Source: an uncultured Bryobacteraceae bacterium | GTDB lineage: Bacteria > Acidobacteriota > Terriglobia > Bryobacterales > Bryobacteraceae | Direction: 5' to 3' | Assembly (NCBI GenBank): GCA_937924525.1 | Contig: CALDSU010000007.1 | Span: 124,001-188,000, forward strand | DNA: 64,000 nt | Shown: positions 52,101 through 60,800 of the stretch, piece after piece | Layout: every line of letters starts with the position of its first letter | Position numbering within the stretch: position 1 is the first letter of the stretch | Position numbers and translations under genes: made by a program | Notes under the pieces: generated by a model | Told to the model about the DNA's origin: nothing | Seen by the model: only the letters and a program-made list of their open reading frames with translations | Databases searched by the model: none

Positions 52101-52374
52101 CGCCCACGATCTTGGTCTCGAAACCGGGCCGGGTGAACTCCACGTTGTACGTCCCCGGTTCGACCGCGACAAAACGGTAGACGCCGACCTGGTTGGATTC
52201 CACCTCGCGCGCGATGTTGGTCTGCGTGTTCGTAATCTTGACCTTGGCGCCGGTAATCACAGCGCCGGTGGCGTCCGTCACCGTGCCGGAAATGAACCCA
52301 CGTGTCAATTGGCTGTAAGCGCCCGCCGCTAGAGCCAGCCCCAATACGACGAACCGAACTCTCGATAACGTCAT
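49180..52374 (-). CDS. TonB-dependent receptor, Oar-like, complete
   Basis: A 1064-aa outer-membrane receptor and the only full-length one here. It has a signal peptide ('FVVLGLALAAGAYSQ') and a carboxypeptidase-regulatory domain at about 22-115 ('GFISGTVTDATGAVITGAKVKI', 'VGVYRFVAVEPGTYNVEF'). The plug lies at about 130-240 ('STGIAVNGQRARNNNFMLDGADNND', 'ALAEFQVQTQAYSAEFGRNSGAQIQ') and the barrel runs from 'NRWTGEVFDYYRANW' to 'GGRTMLFSARIRF'. Such receptors take up large oligomers with energy from TonB-ExbB-ExbD, which are not in the window. An AGGAG ribosome site lies 8 nt before ATG 52374, in a 305-bp leader region shared with no other start. The oxidoreductase gene at 52680 is upstream on the same strand, so they could be one transcription unit. 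Confidence 0.95.
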   Translation of the reverse strand: MTLSRVRFVVLGLALAAGAYSQLTRGFISGTVTDATGAVITGAKVKITNTQTNIAREVESNQVGVYRFVAVEPGTYNVEFTRPGFETKIVGGVVVTGTQEVVLNQTLAVATAATTVEVVEAPAGIELSKASATIERKIDMRILQQVPLTGNTRDVNVLALLAPTANRAPGSTGIAVNGQRARNNNFMLDGADNNDASVTLASNRVIPEALAEFQVQTQAYSAEFGRNSGAQIQAFTRSGSNRWTGEVFDYYRANWMEPVSLINKRAGVNSTPRFVQNQAGGLIGGPIVKNRTFFFSLIEANRRREAPDGRNSSNATIPTPTGFAALASVPLPPGVTPAQRQAALDGIAFLRDEIHPKVANYTNVRNITANGVPIQVGTINLPLANPHDFWYTTHRVDHLLTQKDQLNYRMQIDKRNNPDYVSNLQFGSKFSGAQTILGQNHAVSHTRTVSPTFVNEFRSAYIRRNLAFPENDPKTPTTTISGLFTIGGLSNFPQGRIQNTFQFQDVATYLRGKHSIKFGADIRRLRLFNNSAFDSKGTWTFDNLELFLNNRPTSLRQAVNTATWDARQTSQFYFIQDDFKVTKDLTLNIGMRYELNGVPFGFFGARDQESLNAGVPGPVQKDTNNWAPRIGFAWSPSGKLLGQGQTVIRGGFGMTYDVLFYNILTVNQSNYPRVVVSELDRAAVAGAWPTLLPPVVTAPVFNPYATYVNSPSDLQSPTTRFWSLTIQRQFARHYLFEIGYTGSSAYAAIRQGQLNPGILTEAQAATVRSTGNPNSIAGLVPSAAFPVSRRENPAYGSRVTIESTAKGEYHGMYLKLDKRLSHGFAIGGNYTWSANFSDNDESLGVAAITSSSPQVPQDYKNYRNEWSRAAFDVPHRLAFYYSWDLPGVRGKAVWKQVTDGWKFNGFTEFQSGQPFTIRTNVDTAGTGTAAPHRPSYNPNGSITLDPVTGNYRTFTTSISGSGIVTTFLAPNGLPLANSRAFPVGPDNLGRNTFRGPGIQLFNFSLAKMFDVTERWKIGIRADWINGFNHRNFGNPVATMNSPIFGQNTTDPGGRTMLFSARIRF

Positions 52375-52679
52375 GTTTCGACTCCTGGAAATGTCCTCTG
52401 TGAATCTTGGCCGCCTCCCGGCGGCTTCACACCCTGGTTGGAGACACGGTAAGCAATCTGTATTCCAAATGCGACGTGTTTGTGTCAGCTAAGATGCGAG
52501 GCAGAGTCCTCCTGGTTGCCAGGTGGTTCGTGAGCCATTTGGCGCTCTGGTGCGGTGGAGGCGTGCGTGAAAAGCCGAAGTCGCAGGCAGCGTCGCCAGG
52601 GCGCGGCCCCGCGGCGCAACTCAGGGTCCCAAGGGTAGCAACGGCGCTCGGCTCGCTTCGGAGCGGGCCGGTTCCGCTC
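52375..52679. other. Intergenic leader between the oxidoreductase and receptor genes
   Basis: A 305-bp gap between two minus-strand genes. It contains the receptor ribosome site (AGGAG) and a small GCCGCC/GGCGGC stem-loop with a GGGA loop about 40 nt upstream of the receptor start. A weak minus-strand promoter-like CTGACA/AATACA pair with an 18-nt spacer is also present. Nothing else stands out. Confidence 0.35.
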
Positions 52680-53861
52680 TCACGCGGAACGCAGCAGCTC
52701 GTCCCAGGTCACCTCTCGCCTGGTTTCGTAAGCCATGCGGCCGAGCAGGCTGGTCAACGTGCTGTTGGCCGCGTCCAGGTAGTGGTTGTACGGCTTCTGG
52801 TCCACAATGCTCGTGAAGAACGCTTCCACGGCGTCGATCGTAATCTCCCGCTTCGATTCTCCCTTCTCGATCAGGCTGCGGTCGCGGAGGTCATCGGCGT
52901 TCTTGAGCGGCGCCGTCTGGGTCGGGCCGTGCCAGCGGTAGTAGGTCCGGGCCGTTTCCAGCATGCCTTTGGATCCGTAGAACTGCTCTTTGACGTCCCG
53001 GAACCCGGATGTGTGCTTGATGCTGATCAGCCATCCTTCCAGCCCGTCGGGGTAGGTGTAAATGATGTCGTGATAGTCGGAAGTCCAATCACCGAATGGC
53101 AGCGGGAAACGCACGCCGCCGCGGCCGACGGCTTTCACGGGGTGAGCCCGGGCGAACCAATTGATGGTGTCTACGCCATGACAATCCTGTTCGACGATCG
53201 GGCTGCCGGAATAGTCGTGCCAGAGCGCCCAGTGGCGAAGCTTCCGCTCCTCGGGAGGGTAGGGCGACTGGAACTCCGTCATCGGTTGGCTGCCAATCAC
53301 CCAGTACGTCATCATCAGGGTGAGCCGCCCGATCTTTCCCTCGCGCAGGATCGCCTCCGCCTTGAGGTATTCCGGACTGAAGCGCTGCTGGAAGCCGAAT
53401 TGGACGGTCTTCGCCTTGCTGGCGCGTTCGCCCGCGCGCATCAGCCGCTTCACTCCCGCCACGTCGGCGCCGGCCGGCTTTTCACAGTAGATGTGTTTGT
53501 TGGCCTGGACCGCGGCTTCAAAGTGCTCGGGATGGAGGAAAACCGGCGTCGCAATCAGCACCGCGTCCAGGTCCGGCTGCGCCAGCAGTTCCTGATAGTT
53601 CCGGTAGGTCCGCGCCTGATCGGCCCCCGGCACCTGCGTTTTGGCCAGGTCAATCCGGTCGGGGAACAGGTCGCAGATGGCCGCGAGCCGCGCGCGAGGG
53701 TCCCGGGCCATGTGCGTGCCGACGTAACGGCCGCGCCCTCCGGTGCCAATAATTCCAAAAGCAACCGCGGAATTCGCTTGGGATCCAAAAGCTGTTTCCG
53801 GCTTCACCAGGAGCAGGCCGGCGGTCCCGGCGATCGCGTTGCGGCGGTTGATGGGATCCAT
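52680..53861 (-). CDS. Gfo/Idh/MocA-family oxidoreductase with Tat-like leader
   Basis: A 393-aa sugar oxidoreductase. 'DPINRRNAIAGTAGLLLVK' is a twin-arginine-type leader. The Rossmann domain shows 'VAFGIIGTGGRGRYVGTHMA', 'LAAICDLFPDRIDLAK' and 'DAVLIATPVFLHPEHFEAAVQANKHIYCEKPAG' with the catalytic EKP motif. The C-domain carries 'ALWHDYSGSPIVEQDCHGVDTINWF', 'VRFPLPFGDWTSDYHDIIYTYPDGLEGWL' and 'DAVEAFFTSIVDQKPYNHYLDAANSTL', normal for secreted members that act on carbohydrate-derived alcohols. ATG 53861 is preceded by AAGGGAGAG; a longer frame upstream is noncoding. It differs clearly from the other family member at 35789. The substrate is unknown. Confidence 0.88.
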   Translation of the reverse strand: MDPINRRNAIAGTAGLLLVKPETAFGSQANSAVAFGIIGTGGRGRYVGTHMARDPRARLAAICDLFPDRIDLAKTQVPGADQARTYRNYQELLAQPDLDAVLIATPVFLHPEHFEAAVQANKHIYCEKPAGADVAGVKRLMRAGERASKAKTVQFGFQQRFSPEYLKAEAILREGKIGRLTLMMTYWVIGSQPMTEFQSPYPPEERKLRHWALWHDYSGSPIVEQDCHGVDTINWFARAHPVKAVGRGGVRFPLPFGDWTSDYHDIIYTYPDGLEGWLISIKHTSGFRDVKEQFYGSKGMLETARTYYRWHGPTQTAPLKNADDLRDRSLIEKGESKREITIDAVEAFFTSIVDQKPYNHYLDAANSTLTSLLGRMAYETRREVTWDELLRSA

Positions 53862-53886
53862 GACGTGACTCTCCCTTCTTTCCAGA

Positions 53887-54633
53887 CTATACACCGGCGG
53901 CCGCGAGCGCGGCCTCCACCTCGGCGGCCAGCACCAGGAAACGCCGCACGTGCGGGGCGCGGGTCTCCGCCGGCAGATCGGCCAACACCACACCGCACGG
54001 CGCCAGTTCCGCGGCGATCCGGGTGAGATCGGCCCGCATGTCTTCCGGGGTGGCTTCGATCACGCGGCGCGGATCGTAGAGCACGGCGCGTCGCGCCTGC
54101 GGAAACCGTTCCCGGGCGCGGCGGAAATCGGAATCGATGCCCATATCCAGATAGCCGATCTTCGGCAGCGCCCGCAACTCCTCCCGGTAGGGCGTCACGT
54201 TCCAAGTGCACGTGTGCACCCCGAACAAAGCGAAGCTTGCGGCGATGCGCCGGTCGCGCGGGGCGACGAACCGCCCGTACCCGCGAGGCGAAATCATGTT
54301 GACCACGCAGTTGCTGACGTCCATCTGATCGATGGCGAAACCCGAAGCGCGCCGTCGCGCCTGCACCCGGTGCCCCAACCGGATCATGACTTCGGCAATC
54401 ACGTCCAGCGGCCTTTCTGCTAACGCGGGCGCCTCCGCCAAGGTCGAGCAGGATCTGCTCGCCCCGCAGGTGAAAAGCATGATTGAGCACGCCCTGCCAA
54501 TTCAGGTAACCGTGCACCGCGCCGAACTCGGCCTCCATCCGGTCCCTTTGCGCGAACAGTTCCTCCACGAAGGGCGCCTGGAGCAGCCGGTCCACGTCCA
54601 GCCGTTCGATCTCCGCGATGCTCAGCCGGAGTC
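53887..54633 (-). pseudogene. Uroporphyrinogen-decarboxylase-like gene, 5'-truncated and frameshifted
   Basis: The minus strand encodes, in one frame, 'LRLSIAEIERLDVDRLLQAP', then 'FVEELFAQRDRMEAEFGAVH' and 'GYLNWQGVLNHAFHLRGEQI' up to 'LLDL'. The homology then resumes one frame over as 'AEAPALAERPLDVIAEVMIRLG', 'SNCVVNMISPRGYGRFVAPRD', 'FALFGVHTCTWNVTPYREEL', 'IGYLDMGIDSDFRRARERFP' and 'ELAPCGVVLADLPAETRAPH'. Deleting one G of the GG pair at 54438-54439 joins them into a single frame ('LLDLAEAP'). These segments look like the middle and C-terminal parts of the UroD/methyltransferase superfamily common in Acidobacteria. The first ~100 residues of the family are missing because addB begins where they should be. 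A two-piece pseudogene is the simplest reading; sequencing error could account for the frameshift but not for the missing 5' part. Confidence 0.65.
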
Positions 54634-54642
54634 CCGGTGCTG

Positions 54643-54648
54643 TACGAT
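54643..54648 (+). promoter_or_regulatory. TANNNT -10-like element 10 nt before addB
   Basis: TACGAT ends 10 nt before ATG 54659. A weak AGAAG lies in between, so the gene may be leaderless or have a very short leader. Confidence 0.3.
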
Positions 54649-54658
54649 AGAAGCTCGC

Positions 54659-57600
54659 ATGCCCGGTCTCTTCGTCTCGCCTTCGAGCGAAGCCCGCCAG
54701 CGTTGGGCCTGGGCGCAGATCCAGCCGCGCGTCCGCCAGACGGGGATGCTGGTGCTGGCGTCTTCCCGCCTGGTTGCGGATGATTTTCTGCGCGCGTGGG
54801 CGTCCGCCGGCGATCCGCCCGGGCTGCTCGGAATCCATCGCTATTCGGTTTCCCAATTCGCCGCGGCGCTGGCCGCTTCCGAACTCGCCGCGCGGCAATA
54901 CAGCGCCGCCAGCCGTTTGGCCCGCGAGGCCCTGGCCGCGCGGGCGGTGTTCGCTTCCCGGCGGACGCGCTCGCTGGCCTATTTCTCTGCGATTGCCGAT
55001 ACGCCAGGATTCCCAAGGGCCGTGGCCGCCACGCTGGACGAACTGCGCCTGGCCGGCGTCACGCCCGCGCAATTGGCGCCGGCCGCGGGCGCCGGCGAGG
55101 ATCTGGCGCGGCTGCTCACCCACTACCTGGAGGAGATGGACCGTCACCGCCTGGCCGACCTGGCGATGATCTACGAGTTCGCCACGCAAGGACTCCGCCC
55201 CGCGCCGATGCCGGCGCTGTGGCTGGACCTGCGGCCACGCTCGCTCGCCGAACGGCGCTTCCTCGAACGGCTGGCCGGCCTGACGCCGTCGCTGTCCGCC
55301 ACGGCTCTGGCCGCCGATCACGACACGGTCGCCTGGCTGCACGGGCTCGCGCCGCGTGCGGAAACGCCTTCGCTCTCCCCCGCCACTTCGCTGCAACGCA
55401 TCCGGCAGCGTCTGTTCTCCTACGAAGAACTCACCACGGCTCCGTCCGATTCCACCTTCGACTTCTTCTCCGCGGGCACGGAAGCGCTCGAATGCGCCGA
55501 GATCGCCCGCCGGATCCGGAAACTGGCCGTCGCCGGGACGCCTTTCGATCGCGTGGCGGTGCTGCTGCGCAACGTGGACCTCTATACCCCACTGCTGGAG
55601 GACGCCCTGCGCCGCGCGCGGATCCCCGCGTATTTCACCGGTGGGGCTCTCCGTCCCGATCCAGCGGGCCGGGCGTTTCTGGCGTTGCTCGAATGCGCGC
55701 TCGAAGGGCTGCCCGCTACGCGCTTCGCCGAATATCTCTCCCTGGGCCAGGTCCCCATGGGAGACGCCGCGCCCCCGGACGCCTGGACGCCCGCCGCGGA
55801 CGAACTCGCGCGGACGCCGTTCACCGGAGAGGAGACCGGGACGGGGGAGGCCGGCGAATCCATCCCGGTCGAAGCGCCGTGGGCCTGGGAGCGGCTGCTG
55901 GTGGACGCCGCCGTGGTGGGCGGCTACGACCGCTGGGTGCGGCGTCTGCGTGGGCTGGAGGCCGAACTGCGCGCGCAGACCGCCGAGATCCCGGAAGAGA
56001 CGCCCCGCCGCGTTGCGTTGGAACGCCAACTCGAACGGCTCCGGTCGCTCGAGTCCTTCTGCCTGCCGCTGATCGAACGCCTGCATGGCCTGCCGCGTCA
56101 GGCACCCTGGAACGAGTGGCTGGCCGCGTTGCGCGCGCTCGCCCTGGCCGCCCTCAAGAATCCCCACACCGTCCTGCCGCTGCTGGATGAACTCGAAGTG
56201 ATGGGCGACGTCGGTCCCGTCAGTCTGGACGAAGTCGCCGCCGTGCTCCGCGAGCGCCTGCGCTTCTTGCGCGTGCCTCCGCCGGACCGCCGCTACGGCC
56301 GCGTGTTCGTTGCTTCGCTCGAGGAGACGGAGATCCGGTCGTTCACCGTCGTCTTTCTGCCGGGTCTGGCGGAAGGGCAGTTTCCCCGCAAACCGTTCGA
56401 GGACCCGCTGCTGCTCGACGCCGCGCGCCAGCGGATCTCCGCGGCGCTCGCCACCCAGCCGGACCGCCTCTTCACCGAGCGGCTGCGGCTCCACCGGGCG
56501 GCCAGCGCCGCCGAGCGCTGCCTGGTAGTGTCGTATCCGCGCATCGACCTGGCGACCAGCCGCCCGCGGGTGCCTTCGTTCTATGCGCTGGAAGTGCTTC
56601 GCGCGGCCGAAGGGCAACTGCCCGATTTGCGCGTACTGGAAAAGCGCGCGGCAGCCGCCGCCACCACCCGGCTGGGCTGGCCCGCTCCGGTCGATTCGGG
56701 GGAGGCTCTCGATGAGACCGAGCACGACCTCTCCGTGCTGGGTCCGCTGATGGCCCGCCCCGAGCAGGCGCGCGGCCGGGCCCGGTATATGCTGCGCGCC
56801 AACCCGCACCTGGCGCGCTCCCTGCGCGCCCGCGGCCGCCGCTGGCGCAGCGCCTGGCACGACGCGGACGGCTTGGTCCTGGCCGAGGAGGCGGGCGCGC
56901 TGGCCCCGTTCCTCCCCGCCGCGTCCACGTACTCGGCGTCGTCGTTACAGACCTTCGCGGATTGCCCGTATCAGTTCTTCCTGCATGCCATTCAGCAGCT
57001 GCGGCCGCGGGAGGAATCGGCGCCCCTGTCGCAGATGGACCCGCTCACCCGCGGCAGTCTGATTCACCAAGTTCAGTTTCGCTTTCTGAGCCGCCTGGCC
57101 GCGGATGGCCAACTTCCGCTGCATCCCCTGCGGTGGCAGGAACGGTACGACCCGCTGGACGCCACGCTGGACGAAGTCGCGCGCGAGTACGCGGAGGAAC
57201 TTGCGCCGGCCATCCCGCGAGTCTGGCGCAACGAAGTGGAGGCGATCCGCGCCGATCTCCGCGCCTGGCTGCGCGACAGCGCGTTGCACGCCCATCCCTG
57301 GAAGCCGCTCCACTTTGAGTATTCGTTCGGACTGACGCGCCGGGGCCGGGATGCCGATGCGGCCAGCGCGGCGGAACCGGTGACGCTGCTGGACGGCGCG
57401 CTGCGCCTGTGCGGTTCAGTGGACGTCGTCGAGTCCGACGGGCAGAAACTTCGGGTGGTGGATTACAAGACCGGCAAGCCGCCGGAGACGGCGCCCGCCG
57501 GCATTGGCGGGGGCCAGGTGCTGCAACCCGCCCTCTACGCGCTGGCCGCCGAGCAACTCCTGAAGCTGCCTGCCGAGTCCGGTCTGCTGTATTTCTGCAC

Positions 57601-57844
57601 CCAGCGCGGGGAGTACCGGCGGGTGGAGATTCCCCTGACGGACCAGGTGCGGGCCAGCGTCCGCCGCGCGGTGGAGGTGATCAGCGAGGCTATCGGGCAG
57701 GGTTTCCTGCCGGCCGCGCCCCGGAAGGGCGCCTGCGACCGGTGCGACTACCGTCCCGTCTGCGGCCCTTATGAGGAGATTCGGGTGCGCCGGAAACGGC
57801 GCGACCGGCTGGCCGCCCTCGACAGCTTGCGGAACCTGCCATGA
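54659..57844 (+). CDS. addB: AddB-like subunit of the AddAB double-strand-break nuclease
   Basis: A 1061-aa protein of the AddB type that with AddA resects DNA double-strand ends for RecA-dependent repair. The N-terminal helicase-like part has no usable Walker A ('MLVLASSRLVADDFLRAW' at the place), as in non-ATPase AddB proteins. 'EALECAEIARRIRKLAV' with 'FDRVAVLLRNVDLYTPLLEDAL' and 'VVFLPGLAEGQFPRK' are family marks. The C-terminal PD-(D/E)XK nuclease shows 'GSVDVVE' and 'LRVVDYKTGKPPET' (catalytic D and K). Four cysteines placed as in AddB iron-sulfur clusters are present: one in 'TFADCPYQFFLHAI' and three in 'CDRCDYRPVC'. ATG 54659 fits homology ('MPGLFVSPSSEARQRW'). ATGA overlap with addA. 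Confidence 0.88.
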   Translation: MPGLFVSPSSEARQRWAWAQIQPRVRQTGMLVLASSRLVADDFLRAWASAGDPPGLLGIHRYSVSQFAAALAASELAARQYSAASRLAREALAARAVFASRRTRSLAYFSAIADTPGFPRAVAATLDELRLAGVTPAQLAPAAGAGEDLARLLTHYLEEMDRHRLADLAMIYEFATQGLRPAPMPALWLDLRPRSLAERRFLERLAGLTPSLSATALAADHDTVAWLHGLAPRAETPSLSPATSLQRIRQRLFSYEELTTAPSDSTFDFFSAGTEALECAEIARRIRKLAVAGTPFDRVAVLLRNVDLYTPLLEDALRRARIPAYFTGGALRPDPAGRAFLALLECALEGLPATRFAEYLSLGQVPMGDAAPPDAWTPAADELARTPFTGEETGTGEAGESIPVEAPWAWERLLVDAAVVGGYDRWVRRLRGLEAELRAQTAEIPEETPRRVALERQLERLRSLESFCLPLIERLHGLPRQAPWNEWLAALRALALAALKNPHTVLPLLDELEVMGDVGPVSLDEVAAVLRERLRFLRVPPPDRRYGRVFVASLEETEIRSFTVVFLPGLAEGQFPRKPFEDPLLLDAARQRISAALATQPDRLFTERLRLHRAASAAERCLVVSYPRIDLATSRPRVPSFYALEVLRAAEGQLPDLRVLEKRAAAAATTRLGWPAPVDSGEALDETEHDLSVLGPLMARPEQARGRARYMLRANPHLARSLRARGRRWRSAWHDADGLVLAEEAGALAPFLPAASTYSASSLQTFADCPYQFFLHAIQQLRPREESAPLSQMDPLTRGSLIHQVQFRFLSRLAADGQLPLHPLRWQERYDPLDATLDEVAREYAEELAPAIPRVWRNEVEAIRADLRAWLRDSALHAHPWKPLHFEYSFGLTRRGRDADAASAAEPVTLLDGALRLCGSVDVVESDGQKLRVVDYKTGKPPETAPAGIGGGQVLQPALYALAAEQLLKLPAESGLLYFCTQRGEYRRVEIPLTDQVRASVRRAVEVISEAIGQGFLPAAPRKGACDRCDYRPVCGPYEEIRVRRKRRDRLAALDSLRNLP

Positions 57845-60800
57845 CCCCGGCCTGGTTTCCCTCTGCCGCCCCCGACGCGGAAGCCCGCCGCCTGATTCGC
57901 GAGTCGCTCGGCGAGTCGATGATCGTCGAGGCCGCCGCCGGCACCGGCAAAACGACGGTGCTGGTGGAGCGGATTGCCGCCGTCCTGGCCGAGGGCCTGA
58001 CCACCATCGACCGCGTCGTCGCGGTGACCTTTACTCGCAAGGCCGCCGGCGAGCTGAAATTGCGGCTGCGTGTGGAATTGGACCGCCAGCGCCGCACGGC
58101 CGCCCCCGCGGCCCGCCGCTGTCTGGAAGCCGCCCTCGAACATCTTGAAGAAGCCAGCATCGGCACCATCCACTCCTTCTGCGCGGAGATCCTGCGCACC
58201 CGCCCCACCGAAGCCCAGATCGACCCGGCCTTTACCGAGTTGAGTGAAACGCAGGCGGCTCGTCTTCTCCGCCGGGTGTTCGACCGCTGGATCCAGGACA
58301 AGCTCAACCAGGACTCTCCCGTGCTGCGCCGCGTCCTGACCCGCGCCACGCTGGCGGAAAGCCAGGATGACCGCTCGCCCCTCGAGGGCTTGTTTTACGC
58401 GGTCCGAGAACTCGCCGAATGGCGCGATTTTCCCGCGCCCTGGCGGCGATCCGGCAAGGACTACCGCGCCTGGACGGACGAACTGGCCGCCTGCGCCTGC
58501 CAACTGGAGGAGAACAGCCGCCATCCGAGGAATCCCATGGACCCGCTGCGCGCCGCGCTGCGGCCGCTCACCAGTTTCGTCACCTGGCTGGAGCGCGCCG
58601 AGGCCCACGCGCCGCGCGACTACGATGCGGTGGAAGCCATGCTGCTGCGGACGCAGCGCGAACTGCGCCGCAACCGGCAAACCGGCCGCGGGTTTTACAG
58701 CGACTCCGCGTCCCGCGAGCAAATCATCGCCTCGCGGGACCTGTTGCTGGAGGCGCTGGAGCAGTTCCGCGCGGAAACTGGCGCCGATCTGGCCGCCGCC
58801 CTCCGCGACGAACTGGGGGAAGTGGTCGAGCTTTACCAGCAGGCCAAGCGCCGCCTGGGCGCGCTGGACTTTCTGGACCTGCTGATCGCGGTGCGCGAAC
58901 TGGTGCGCGGCAATGCCGGCGTCCGCGCCTACCTGGCCGGCGAACGGTTCTCCCATATCTTTGTCGACGAATTCCAGGACACCGATCCGCTGCAAGCGGA
59001 GATTCTCCTGCTGCTGGCCGCGCGCGATCCCGCCGTCAGCGACTGGCGGCAGGCCGTGCCCGCGCCCGGCAAGCTGTTCCTGGTGGGCGACCCGAAACAA
59101 TCCATCTACCGGTTCCGCCGCGCGGACGTTTTGTTTTACCAGGAGGTCACCCGCGCGCTGCACGGCCACGGCGTGCGCGTGCTGTTTCTCAATCGCAGCT
59201 TTCGCGCGGTGTCGTTCATCCAGCGGGCGGTCAACGCGGCCTTCGCGACGCGCATGACGGGCGACGAAGAAACCGGGCAGCCCGGCTACGTGCCGCTGGC
59301 CGAACACCGGGATTCCCCGGCAGATCAGCCTGCGGTGGTGGTGCTGCCCGCGCCGCGGCCGTACGGAAAGGGCGGCGTCACCGCGAAGGCGATCAACGAG
59401 AGTCTACCCGAAGCCGTCGCGGCGTTTTTGGACTGGCTGCTGCGCCGCAGCGGCTGGACGGTGGCCGACCCCGAAGACCCCGGCCGCCGCGTGCCGCTGG
59501 CCCCCCGCCACGTCTGCCTCCTATTCCGGCGCTTTGTCAACTGGGGCGACGATATCTCCCTACCGTACGTCCGCAAGCTGGAGGCCCGCGGGATTGCGCA
59601 TCTGCTGATCGCCGCGAAGTCATTCCAGGAGCGGGAAGAGGTGGAAACGCTGCGCGCGGCGCTGGCCGCGATCGAGTGGCCGCACGACGAACTGGCGGTG
59701 TATGCGACCCTGCGCGGCTCCCTGTTCGCCTTCTCTGACGCGCTGCTGTTCCGGTTCCGGCAGGCGGGCGGTTCCTGGAACCCGCTGCGCCCCCGCCCCG
59801 ACGGTCTGCCTGGCGAGTACGCGCCCCTTGGCGAAGCGCTCGACCTGCTCGCCTCCCTGCATCGCCGGCGCAATCATCAACCGGTGGTCTCCACGCTGAG
59901 CGCGCTGCTGGAGGCGACCCGGGCGCACGCGGGCTTTGCCTGGCGGCCGGGCGGGCACCAAGTGCTCACCAACGTCCACCGGCTGCTCGACCTGGCCCGC
60001 AATTACGAGGCGGACGGCGGCCTTTCGTTTCGCGGATTCGTCGACGAACTCGACGCGCGCGCCGGGGCGGCGGACTCGGCCGAAGCGCCAATCGTCGAAG
60101 AGGGCGCGGAGGGCGTTCGCCTGATGACGGTGCACAGCGCCAAGGGACTCGAGTTCCCCGTCGTCGTGCTGGCCGACCTGACCGCGAACCTGGCCAACCG
60201 CCAGGCGGACCGCCACCTGGACCCGCGCCGTGGCCTGTGCGCGATGCGGCTGGGACCGTATCGTCCGTGGGAACTGCTGGACCACCATCAGCTGGAAACC
60301 GCGCGCGATCAGGCCGAAGGAGTCCGGCTGGCCTACGTGGCCGCGACGCGCGCCCGCGACCTGCTGGTGATTCCCGCCGTCGGCGATGAAGCATACGACG
60401 GATGGCTCGCGCCGCTCAACGAGGCCATCTACCCGCCCGGTCCCCTGCGCCGCGCCGCGCGTCCGGCGCCGGGGTGTCCCGCCTTTGGGCCGGACAGTGT
60501 GTGCGACCGGGTGCGCGGCGGTTCGCGGGACTCTGTCCAGCCTGGGCTCCACCACCTTCCGGGAGACTACCCGGTGGTGTGGTGGGACCCGCACATTCTC
60601 GATCTCGACCGCGAGGAGACCTTTGGCCTGATTCATGAGAGCCTGCTCGAGGATGCCGGTGAAACCGATGACGAGCGGCGCTACGAAGCCTGGAAGCAGT
60701 CGGTCGAATCCGCCGCCGCCGCGGGCGCCCGCCCCCAGTTCGACATCTTCACCGCCACGGACCCGCTTCCCCTGCCGGCCGACGCGCGGGCGCCCGTCGC

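Noticed and set aside
53804-56860. A 1018-codon open frame antisense to addB
   Set aside because: Only the part below about 54633 shows homology (UroD-like remnant). The rest mirrors addB codons and has no protein signature.
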